A stretch of 42,904 nucleotides of DNA from Desulfuromonadales bacterium. Lineage in GTDB: Bacteria; Desulfobacterota; Desulfuromonadia; Desulfuromonadales; BM103. This document shows positions 15,873-22,934 of the stretch, one piece after another (position 1 is the first letter of the stretch; each line of letters opens with the position of its first letter). The translations under genes and the position numbers were made by a program. The DNA lies in assembly GCA_030145195.1 (NCBI GenBank), contig JAQYVY010000032.1, positions 1 through 42,904 of the forward strand, in the 5' to 3' direction. The notes beneath the pieces are model-generated. The model ran no database searches. It saw only the letters and a program-made list of their open reading frames with translations, and was not told the origin of the DNA.

Positions 15873-16550
15873 ATGCGAATCCTGCTTGTGGAAGATGATG
15901 ACCGGACGGCTCAGTTTGTCAAAAAGGGCTTTAATCAGGCGGGCTACGCTGTTGACCGTGCCGCCGATGGTATGGAGGGGCTCTTCATGGCCCAGGATGC
16001 ACCATATGATGTCGCCGTGGTTGACATCATGCTGCCCAGACTTGATGGGCTGGCTTTGATTGAGCGCTTGCGCAAACAGAAGATTAACCTGCCAATCATT
16101 GTTTTAAGTGCCAAAAAGACTGTCGATGACCGCATCATCGGCTTGCAGACCGGTGGTGATGATTATCTGGTCAAACCCTTTGCTTTTTCTGAACTGCTGG
16201 CGCGGGTCCAGACTTTGCTACGGCGCAGTCAGTCTCAGGAAGAGCCGACCCGTTTGACGGTCAACGACCTGACCATGGACATCGTCCGGCGCAAGGTCAC
16301 TCGCGGTGAGGTAGAAATTGAACTCCAGCAGCGCGAGTTCGCCCTGCTGGAGTATCTGCTGCGCAATGCCGGGCGGGTGGTTTCCAAGACCATGATCATG
16401 GAGCACGTCTGGGACTACAACTTCGATCCGGAAAGCAATGTAGTCGAATCAAGAATTTGTCGTCTGCGGGAAAAGATTGACCGCGCTTTTGCACACAAGT
16501 TGATCCATACCGTGCACGGCGTTGGCTACCTGCTGGAAAAGAAGGATTGA
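15873..16550 (+). CDS. OmpR-family response regulator
   Basis: A 225-residue cytoplasmic regulator. The receiver domain has the acidic EDDD (residues 7-10), phospho-acceptor Asp51 in VVDIMLPRLDG and Lys101 in LVKPF. The C-terminal winged helix (about 125-223) includes LQQREFALLEYLLRNAGRVV and VVESRICRLREKID, typical of OmpR/PhoB-type DNA binding. It lies 65 bases after the LTA-synthase-type gene. One base separates its stop from the ATG of the sensor kinase, so the pair is co-translated. It probably controls the envelope genes upstream, by location only. Confidence 0.95.
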   Translation: MRILLVEDDDRTAQFVKKGFNQAGYAVDRAADGMEGLFMAQDAPYDVAVVDIMLPRLDGLALIERLRKQKINLPIIVLSAKKTVDDRIIGLQTGGDDYLVKPFAFSELLARVQTLLRRSQSQEEPTRLTVNDLTMDIVRRKVTRGEVEIELQQREFALLEYLLRNAGRVVSKTMIMEHVWDYNFDPESNVVESRICRLREKIDRAFAHKLIHTVHGVGYLLEKKD

Positions 16551-16551
16551 C

Positions 16552-17922
16552 ATGTTTCGAATCCTCGCTGTCCGCTTGACCCTACTCTATACCTTGCTGT
16601 TCTCCCTGCTGGCGCTGGTGGTCTTCAGTCTGATCTATCGCAGCCTGGAGGCTGACTTGATGTCGCGAATTGACACTCTCCTGCTAAGCGACGGGCAGGA
16701 GTTAGCCGGGGTCTATCGAAATGAGGGCCTGGCTGTACTCTTCTCCGAAGTTCACCTCGAAGCAGCTGAGGAAGGGACTGAAAGAGCTTTCTACCGGGTC
16801 TATTCACCCGAGCGTCAGCTGATAGAGACTTCCGACCTGACCGCGTGGGATGGCCTTCCGATCCGCTCAAGCTTGCTTGAAGACCCCGCAGAAACGCGTT
16901 TCGAGACAATTCACTTTTCGGGCAGTCGCGACCGGGCCCGACTGCTCTTTCAAGACATCGGCGACGGCTACATTGTGCAGATTGGGTTTCTGTTGACTCA
17001 GGATGAACAGTTGCTGGCGAACTTCGGCAAAGTGTTCAGTGAGGCCTTTGCCCTGTTGCTGCTAAGCGGCGGTGGTATTGGGTTTCTGATGGCACGCCGG
17101 GCTCTGGCTGGCATCGAGCAGGTGCGTCGTTCCGCTGATCGCATCAGTAGGGGCGATTTGTCGCAACCGATTTTTGCCAACGGCGGTAGTGTGGAAATCG
17201 AAAATCTGGTTCACTCCTTCAATTGGATGCAGGAGCGGATCCAGACTTTGATCAGTGAGCTGCAGGATGTCACAAATAATGTCGCTCATGACCTGCGCAG
17301 TCCGGTGACGCGCATGCGTGGGTTAGCTGAAACGACTTTGACCGGGCCACAGACCTTGGAAGAGTATCGGGATTTGACCAGTGCTGTGATCGAGGAGAGC
17401 GACCGTTTGGTCGGCATGATCAATACCATGCTCGAGATTGCTGAAACCGATGCGGGAATTCGCCCATTATCGGGAGAGAAAGTTGATTTGACTGAGATCG
17501 TTCATGATGTCACTGATCTCTATGCCTCGGTCGCCGAGGATCAGGACCTTGTGTTCCACACCCAGATCCCCTCGCATGAACTGCTCGTGACGGGTGACCG
17601 TAGTCGGCTACAACGCGCTTTCGCTAACCTGCTCGACAATGCTCTAAAGTTCACCCCGAAAGGCGGCCGGGTCGCCGTAACTTTGCTTCAGGATGACGGC
17701 CAGGCTCTGGTGGTTTTTGATGATAATGGCCCCGGTATCTCTGCCGAGAGTTTGCCTCGTGTCTATGATCGTTTTTTTCGCGGTGAGCAGAGTCGGACAA
17801 CCGCAGGCAGTGGCCTCGGTCTCAGTCTGGTTAAAGCTATTGTCCAAATTCATGGTGGACAAATTGAGGTCGCGAGTTCTCCAGACCAAGGCTCCAGATT
17901 CACGGTCAGTTTGCCGTTGTAG
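16552..17922 (+). CDS. Membrane sensor histidine kinase
   Basis: A 456-residue inner-membrane kinase. TM1 spans about residues 8-28. A periplasmic sensor loop of about 130 residues follows, then TM2 (about 163-182) and a HAMP linker (ARRALAGIEQVRRSADRISR and beyond). The phospho-acceptor His246 is in VAHDLRSPVTRMRG (HisKA). The ATPase domain has N, G1 and G2 boxes: NLLDNALKFTP, DDNGPGI and GSGLGLSLVKAI. AAGGA precedes the ATG at 16552 by 6 bases. It pairs with the response regulator one base upstream. The signal is unknown; a cell-envelope cue is the natural guess from the PAP2/LTA-synthase genes. Confidence 0.95.
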   Translation: MFRILAVRLTLLYTLLFSLLALVVFSLIYRSLEADLMSRIDTLLLSDGQELAGVYRNEGLAVLFSEVHLEAAEEGTERAFYRVYSPERQLIETSDLTAWDGLPIRSSLLEDPAETRFETIHFSGSRDRARLLFQDIGDGYIVQIGFLLTQDEQLLANFGKVFSEAFALLLLSGGGIGFLMARRALAGIEQVRRSADRISRGDLSQPIFANGGSVEIENLVHSFNWMQERIQTLISELQDVTNNVAHDLRSPVTRMRGLAETTLTGPQTLEEYRDLTSAVIEESDRLVGMINTMLEIAETDAGIRPLSGEKVDLTEIVHDVTDLYASVAEDQDLVFHTQIPSHELLVTGDRSRLQRAFANLLDNALKFTPKGGRVAVTLLQDDGQALVVFDDNGPGISAESLPRVYDRFFRGEQSRTTAGSGLGLSLVKAIVQIHGGQIEVASSPDQGSRFTVSLPL

Positions 17923-18052
17923 GGTTTGCTGTGAAAAAAGGGAACGTTTAAATCGAGAAAAGAGAAGCGTTTGCGGATGGTACCGGAGTGACGTCAGAAG
18001 GGGAGGTTTTGGGCACTGTCTGCAGCAATCATCTGCAAACATATTAAATAGA

Positions 18053-18076
18053 GCGACAGATTTTCGAATCTGTCGC
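18053..18076. terminator. Bidirectional terminator between the sensor kinase and trpS
   Basis: GCGACAGATT and AATCTGTCGC form a perfect ten-pair stem closed by a TTCG tetraloop between two converging genes. T/A-rich tails on both sides are modest. Confidence 0.75.
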
Positions 18077-18084
18077 CCTTTATT

Positions 18085-19050
18085 TTAGTAGATCAAGCCG
18101 GTTTTCTTGCGTACCTTGCGTAGCGTCTTGCTCGCTGCGTATCTGGCCTTCTCAGCCCCTTTGGCAAGAATCTCGCGAATCCCGTCCGGGTTAGCGAGTA
18201 ACTCCTTGCGAAATTCGGCCTGGGGAGCAAAATAGTCCCGCACCGTTTCAAACAGCTCTTGCTTGACATCACCAAAGCCGAGATTGCCTGCCTGGTAGCG
18301 CTGGCGTAACGCCTCATCCTGAGTTTTGTCGAGGAAGAGTCTAAAAATCTTGTAAACGTTGCAGGCATCGGGATCTTTCGGATCCTCTACCGGGATTGGG
18401 GCGGTCACGATCCGCATGATCTGTTTGCGCAGGGCTTTATCCTCGGCAAACAGATCAATGGTGTTGCCGTAACTCTTGCTCATCTTCAAACCATCGAGCC
18501 CTGGTACCGTGGCGACGTCATCATCGATTTCAGGCTCAGGCAGGGTGAAGATTTCACCGTATTGGTTGTTGAATTTGATCGCCACATCACGGGCCACTTC
18601 GACGTGCTGTTTCTGGTCTTTGCCAACCGGAACCTTGTTGCTCTGAAACAGCAGGATGTCAGCTGTCATCAGCACCGGGTAGGCAAACAGGCCATGATTG
18701 GCGGCAATCCCTTTGCCGATTTTGTCCTTGTAGCTGTGACAGCGTTCAAGTAGGCCCATCGGTGTAAAGTTGGAAAGGATCCAGGTTAATTCCTGAACTT
18801 CGGGGACATCTGATTGGACCCAGAAGGTGCTTTTTTCGGGATCCATGCCGAGGGCCAGGAAGTTAGCGGCGGCTTCAATGGTGCCGCGGGCGAGAAGCTT
18901 GCCGTCGCTGACCGAGGTTTGGGCATGATAGTTGGCAATAAAACAGAAGAGTTCAGCTTCTTCCTGATAGGCGATCATCTTTGACATCATGCCGAAGTAG
19001 TTGCCGAGGTGCAAAGAGCCTGAAGGCTGAATGCCGGATAGAACGCGCAT
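18085..19050 (-). CDS. trpS: Tryptophanyl-tRNA synthetase
   Basis: A 321-residue class Ic cytoplasmic tRNA synthetase that charges tRNA-Trp. The N-terminus GIQPSGSLHLGNYFG carries the HIGH-like HLGN (residues 14-17). It is followed by CFIANYHAQTS, the KMSKS motif in PGLDGLKMSKSYGNTI near residue 193, and VPVGKDQKQHVEVARD, all diagnostic of TrpRS. The longest frame starts at 19116. The ATG at 19050 is preferred because AAGGAG lies 8 bases upstream and the protein then begins like other TrpRS. Length is normal (about 330). Confidence 0.96.
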   Translation of the reverse strand: MRVLSGIQPSGSLHLGNYFGMMSKMIAYQEEAELFCFIANYHAQTSVSDGKLLARGTIEAAANFLALGMDPEKSTFWVQSDVPEVQELTWILSNFTPMGLLERCHSYKDKIGKGIAANHGLFAYPVLMTADILLFQSNKVPVGKDQKQHVEVARDVAIKFNNQYGEIFTLPEPEIDDDVATVPGLDGLKMSKSYGNTIDLFAEDKALRKQIMRIVTAPIPVEDPKDPDACNVYKIFRLFLDKTQDEALRQRYQAGNLGFGDVKQELFETVRDYFAPQAEFRKELLANPDGIREILAKGAEKARYAASKTLRKVRKKTGLIY

Positions 19051-19276
19051 GGTAAATCTCCTTGAGCTCGTCGTAGCGAGTGGCGCGAACTTACCAGAAA
19101 AGCGCGCTGATTTCAATTGTCTGAAATTGTTCCATTACAAAAGCGAAATTGCCAGCTCAAAACCTTTGTGGATAATTCCGGCTGGCTGGTATTCTCTGCC
19201 ACTCCGACGAAACTTCGGCCTAGTAGCCAGTTCATTGATAGCCCGACAGGTTGCTAGGGTTTTTCTACTGACGTAA

Positions 19277-19310
19277 GGGGACGGTCGCGACTTTTCGCGG
19301 GGCTGTCCCC
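19277..19310. repeat. REP-like imperfect palindrome
   Basis: Outer arms GGGGAC and GTCCCC enclose an inner stem CGCGA/TCGCG with a CTTT loop. The GGGGAC...GTCCCC form resembles repetitive extragenic palindromes mobilised by REP-associated transposases. Only one copy was noticed here. Confidence 0.5.
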
Positions 19311-19317
19311 GTCTCCG

Positions 19318-19413
19318 GGCAAAGACGAGGCCGGTCTGCAAGCGATCAGCGCCTGCGTCAAGGAGCTCAACCCCAAGCTGTTCAAGCTGCAGAAACTCAC
19401 TGGGGATTTTTGA
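19318..19413 (+). pseudogene. 3' fragment of a paralogue of the 134-aa gene at 42151
   Basis: The frame GKDEAGLQAISACVKELNPK and onward to LQKLTGDF plus TGA matches the last 37 residues of the 42151..42555 product almost residue for residue, with a six-residue deletion. No start or upstream half is present; the similarity begins just after the REP-like hairpin. It is a remnant of a duplicated or recombined gene and is probably not expressed. Confidence 0.82.
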
Positions 19414-19541
19414 GGCGGTTCAGAATGCTGGCCCCATATCGTTGATTTGAACCATATTATACAAACGAATGCTGGTGCACACCGCTGTCTTCCTTTATAA
19501 TGTCACGACGTTGAACAACCGCCAATCCTGAGTGGGGCTCC

Positions 19542-21191
19542 ATGTACACTTCATATTTTGCCCTCAATGAAAATCCTTTCTCGATCGCACCGGATCCACT
19601 CTACCTGTACATGAGTGAGCACCATCGCGAAGCTTTGGCGCACCTGAAGTACGGGGTCAAGAGTGACGGTGGCTTTGTCCTGCTGACCGGCGAAGTCGGC
19701 GCTGGCAAGACCACGCTCTGCCGCAGCCTTCTGGAACAGTTGCCAGAGAACGTAGTGGTCGCTTTTGTCCTCAACCCCAAAGTCAGCGTCATCGAACTCC
19801 TCGAAACCATTTGTGACGAACTCCATATCGAACGCCCGGAGCAGGGCAGTATTAAAAAACTGGTCGATCCGCTCAACGCCTACCTGCTTGAAGCCAATGC
19901 CCGTGGCTGTAAAACCGTACTGATTATCGATGAGGCCCAGAACCTCTCGGTTGACGTCCTTGAACAGTTGCGGCTGCTGACCAACCTGGAGACCAACCGC
20001 TACAAGCTGCTGCAGATCGTGCTGCTTGGTCAACCGGAGTTGCTACAAATCCTGAACCGCGAGGAGCTGCGCCAGCTTTCTCAACGGGTGACCGCCCGCT
20101 ACCATCTGGGCTCGCTTGAGGCCGACGAGATTGATGCCTATGTCCGTCATCGCCTGAAAATCGCTGGTTGCACTCGCCCGCTCTTCCCCGAAACTCTCAG
20201 CAAGACCCTCTGGCAGCTGACCGGCGGCATCCCGCGTTTGATTAATCTGGTCTGTGACCGCGCTCTGCTCGGTGCTTATGTGCTGGAACGGCAACAGGTT
20301 GATAACGAGATTCTTCGTCAAGCCGCCCGTGAAGTCTTTGGTGACTATCAAGCACCGAGGCAGGGCAAAAGGGTCGCGTTGATAACCGCAGTGGCATGCT
20401 TGGTTCTGTTGCTTTGCACGGTCGGCCTTTGGTCCTGGAACTCCTCCTCCGCCACGGTCAGCCAAAGCCCTGAACCAAACATTAAGCCGGTCGCACCGAC
20501 TCAAGCTGCAACCATGGCCGAGCCGAACCCGGTGGTGGCGGTAACGTCGCAAGATGATCGGACCGATACCTTGCTGCAGAGTTGGCCGAAGGATCTCGCC
20601 ACCTCTCAGGGCATGGAGAGCGCGTTTGCCGATCTCGCTGGACTGTGGGGGCTTGCCGCTCCTGCTGAAGGTTCCGACACCTGCTTGTATGCCCTTGAAA
20701 ACGGTTTTGGGTGCCTTGCCCGCAAGGACAGCCTGGAGTCGTTACGCAATATGAACCGACCCGCCATTCTCACGCTTTATGGCGATAACGGCGCTCCTTT
20801 CCATGTGGTTATTGTCGGTCTGGAGAAAGACCGGGCGCGCTTTCTCGTTGGCAACGCACAACATGAAATGGCCCTGGCCGCGATTACCTCGCGTTGGTTT
20901 GGTGAGTATTTTCTGCTCTGGCAGCGGCCGCCGCTGCAGCGGCAGTTTTTAAAGCCTGGAGATTCGGGAGATTCGGTCGACTGGTTGGCAGAAAACCTCG
21001 AGGGCTTAGGTCTTTACCAAGAGACTGGTCAGGAAGTGCGTCTGGAAGGTTCGCTGCTCGGTGCTTTCAAGCATTTCCAGTTCAGCAACGGCCTGACCCC
21101 TGATGGCGTGCTCGGGCCGATGACTCTGATTCATCTCAACACCGCCCGCAATCTCTCCGGTCCGCGCCTCTTTTCGCGAGGAACCAGCTGA
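19542..21191 (+). CDS. gspA: Type II secretion ATPase GspA (ExeA-like) with peptidoglycan-binding domain
   Basis: A 549-residue inner-membrane protein. The cytoplasmic AAA domain starts MYTSYFALNENPFSIAPDP and has Walker A GEVGAGKTT (50-58) and Walker B VLIIDEAQNL. A transmembrane helix follows at about 280-297 (VALITAVACLVLLLCTVGLW, roughly). The periplasmic part contains a C39-peptidase-like fold region and a C-terminal peptidoglycan-binding repeat (LKPGDSGDSVDWLAENL and LTPDGVLGPMTLIHLN). ExeA/GspA with GspB inserts or positions the secretin GspD through the peptidoglycan. It overlaps gspB by one base (TGATG). It is separated from gspC-N by about 5.8 kb of opposite-strand cytochrome genes. 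Confidence 0.93.
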   Translation: MYTSYFALNENPFSIAPDPLYLYMSEHHREALAHLKYGVKSDGGFVLLTGEVGAGKTTLCRSLLEQLPENVVVAFVLNPKVSVIELLETICDELHIERPEQGSIKKLVDPLNAYLLEANARGCKTVLIIDEAQNLSVDVLEQLRLLTNLETNRYKLLQIVLLGQPELLQILNREELRQLSQRVTARYHLGSLEADEIDAYVRHRLKIAGCTRPLFPETLSKTLWQLTGGIPRLINLVCDRALLGAYVLERQQVDNEILRQAAREVFGDYQAPRQGKRVALITAVACLVLLLCTVGLWSWNSSSATVSQSPEPNIKPVAPTQAATMAEPNPVVAVTSQDDRTDTLLQSWPKDLATSQGMESAFADLAGLWGLAAPAEGSDTCLYALENGFGCLARKDSLESLRNMNRPAILTLYGDNGAPFHVVIVGLEKDRARFLVGNAQHEMALAAITSRWFGEYFLLWQRPPLQRQFLKPGDSGDSVDWLAENLEGLGLYQETGQEVRLEGSLLGAFKHFQFSNGLTPDGVLGPMTLIHLNTARNLSGPRLFSRGTS

Positions 21192-21940
21192 TGTCCTTTA
21201 TCCTCGAAGCCCTGAAAAAATCGGAGCGGCAACGGCAAGAGCAAAAAGCGTTGCCGCCCAAGGTGCGAAGCCGGACGCTGTCGCTGACTTCAAACCCGAC
21301 CGGTCGCCGGCCTTACTGGCTGCTGGCTGGAATCCTGCCGCTGGTTCTGTTCTGTGGTTGGTGGCTTTTCAGTGAAACGGAAGCACCGGTAGCGCCGCAC
21401 GCAGTGGTGAACCCCTCGACCAGCGTTGCGGCTGCGCCCACAGTGGCTGTGACCCCGGAACCGGCAGTCGTCACCCCCTCATTGGCAATCCCTGCGCAGC
21501 AACCGGTCTCGTTCATAGAACCCGCTCCGGTACCGCGTGAGGCGGTTTTGTCGCCTCCGGTCTCCGGTCACATCTCTTCTGAACAGAGTTTTACACCGCA
21601 GAACGAAATCTTTACCGATAAAGAATCAGCGACAAGCAATCAATCGGTTGTTGCCGCTGTTATCGAAGCATCTGAACCCCAAGCCGAGTCCAGAGAACTG
21701 CAGGAGCTGCCGCTCTACCTCGACTTGTCCATGGCGTTGCGCGACCGGATGCCGCCGATTGCAATGAGTATGCACTATTACACCGCCGTCCCGGCTCGCC
21801 GGATGGTGCGGATCAACAATCGCTTGCTGCATGAGGGTGATTGGGTGAATGATGATTTGGAGGTGGTGGAAATCACTCCGAGTGGAGCAATTCTTGATTT
21901 TTTGGGGAAATCCTTTGAGTTGCGTAGTGCCGGTCGGTAG
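21191..21940 (+). CDS. gspB: Type II secretion protein GspB (ExeB-like)
   Basis: The 249-residue protein begins with the hallmark MSFILEALKKSERQRQ, followed by one transmembrane helix (about 43-60, LLAGILPLVLFCGWWLF). A long Pro/Ala/Val-rich periplasmic linker comes next. The C-terminal GspB domain (LPLYLDLSMALRDRMPPIAM and RMVRINNRLLHEGDWV) follows. It partners GspA in secretin assembly and anchoring to the cell wall. The one-base overlap with gspA indicates translational coupling, and a strong terminator follows. Confidence 0.93.
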   Translation: MSFILEALKKSERQRQEQKALPPKVRSRTLSLTSNPTGRRPYWLLAGILPLVLFCGWWLFSETEAPVAPHAVVNPSTSVAAAPTVAVTPEPAVVTPSLAIPAQQPVSFIEPAPVPREAVLSPPVSGHISSEQSFTPQNEIFTDKESATSNQSVVAAVIEASEPQAESRELQELPLYLDLSMALRDRMPPIAMSMHYYTAVPARRMVRINNRLLHEGDWVNDDLEVVEITPSGAILDFLGKSFELRSAGR

Positions 21941-21968
21941 TTGATTCGGAACTCATTCGCGTAGACAA

Positions 21969-22010
21969 AACAAGGGCACCCCCTACAAAAGGAGGTGTCC
22001 TTGTTTTTTT
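21969..22010 (+). terminator. Rho-independent terminator after gspAB
   Basis: AACAAGGGCACC pairs with GGTGTCCTTGTT (one G-U) around a 13-base loop and continues into seven or more T. It clearly ends the gspA-gspB unit. Confidence 0.9.
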
Positions 22011-22033
22011 ACGAACCTATAACCCAAAAAAAC

Positions 22034-22137
22034 GTTTAACGCAGAGACGCTAAGAACGCAGCGGGAAATATAACAACCTTTAGAAAAATGACTTGATCAT
22101 CCCTGTTCTTCTCTGCGCCTCCGCGTCTTAGCGTTAA
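22034..22137. repeat. Imperfect inverted repeat of the ACGCAGAGACGC type
   Basis: The left arm starts GTTTAACGCAGAGACGCTAAG. The right arm, on the other strand, reads TTTAACGCTAAGACGCGGAG and continues GCGCAGAGAAG. This GCAGAG/ACGC-rich inverted repeat family occurs between genes in many environmental bacteria. It is non-coding and sits right after the gspB terminator. Confidence 0.6.
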
Positions 22138-22186
22138 AAATGGCTTTACTTGTGTTTGCCTTTTGTTTTGGTTCAGGCCCGTTTTT

Positions 22187-22507
22187 TTAAGGCTTCGTCC
22201 AGGAGATGGTGGCCGATGTCGAGTTTTTACACGATTTTACAGCAAAATAACGGAACAATTCGGGACTGATCCCTTTGGTAATCCATTCCCCAGCTTGCTG
22301 GTCGACCCAAAAGCGGATTTCCTCAGACTTGCTGTTCTTGTTATAGCGCTGTTCTTCTTCGATGATGTTCTGATTTTGCGTACACTGGTAAGCGAAAAAA
22401 TGATCTTGATCGACATGTTTTACCTCGAGGAAACGAAACTCTGCTTCACCAGCAATAACTAATAAGGGACAAAACAGGGCCAAGACAACCAGACTGACTT
22501 TCTTCAT
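22187..22507 (-). CDS. Small secreted hypothetical protein
   Basis: I do not recognise this 106-residue protein. It has a clear signal peptide (MKKVSLVVLALFCPLLVIAG, cleavage near residue 20). The polar mature part of about 86 residues contains two Cys (Cys42, Cys93) that could form a disulfide. GAGGAGGT lies 5 bases before the ATG, a very strong ribosome site. It lies downstream of the cytochrome operon on the same strand, but two hairpins separate them, so it is probably independent. Confidence 0.75.
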   Translation of the reverse strand: MKKVSLVVLALFCPLLVIAGEAEFRFLEVKHVDQDHFFAYQCTQNQNIIEEEQRYNKNSKSEEIRFWVDQQAGEWITKGISPELFRYFAVKSCKNSTSATISWTKP

Positions 22508-22886
22508 GCGCTACCTCCTCAGTGGGCCGTAAACGGCCAGAGATTGTTCCGGCATGAAGATGTTCGGAGGGAAGGGACCGAAACAGGTTTAAATATGTGT
22601 ACCCCAAGGTCTCGTGTTAATCACATTAACTGACGGATGGTGTTTGTTAATATGCAATAGATTAAAATGTCGTTTTTGTTATATTTATCAGTAGATTAAA
22701 AAATACCATGGTGGGGATTGGGCCGCCGGTAGCAGAGTTGTTAACTCGATGTGCCGACAAAAATAATGAGGATGTTGTGGCCATCTCCGGTGGGGGATTG
22801 TCGTGTTAGATAGTGAAGCAGGTTAAAAGAGTGTTCCGAAGACAACGACACTCTTTTCTAGATTGTTTGTTCCCAGTGATAAAAAA
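22508..22886. other. Intergenic region upstream of the small secreted protein
   Basis: About 380 bases without a supportable gene. It holds the presumed promoter of the 22187..22507 gene and an inverted repeat at 22825-22857 next to the cytochrome terminator. Confidence 0.45.
22825..22857. terminator. Perfect 10-bp inverted repeat, possible second terminator
   Basis: AAAAGAGTGT and ACACTCTTTT are exact inverted copies around a 13-base loop. On either strand the stem ends in T-rich sequence. It lies 30 bases beyond the strong terminator of the cytochrome operon, so it could be a back-up terminator or end an unseen short transcript. Confidence 0.5.
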
Positions 22887-22906
22887 GCCCCCGCGTTAGC
22901 GGGGGC
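22887..22906 (-). terminator. Strong terminator of the porin-cytochrome operon
   Basis: GCCCCCGC and GCGGGGGC form an eight-pair GC stem with a four-base loop. On the minus strand it is followed directly by six T. It lies about 30 bases after the stop of the 13-heme cytochrome gene. Confidence 0.92.
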
Positions 22907-22934
22907 TCGGTTATTAAAACAAGTTTCTCAGTGA

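Larger units (their letters stand above)
19051..19541. other. Intergenic region trpS-gspA with repeat and gene remnant
   Basis: This divergent spacer of about 490 bases holds a REP-like hairpin (19277-19310) and a truncated copy of a gene found at 42151-42555 (19318-19413). The rest (19051-19276 and 19414-19541) must hold the trpS and gspA promoters; no clear -35/-10 pair was assigned. Confidence 0.5.
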
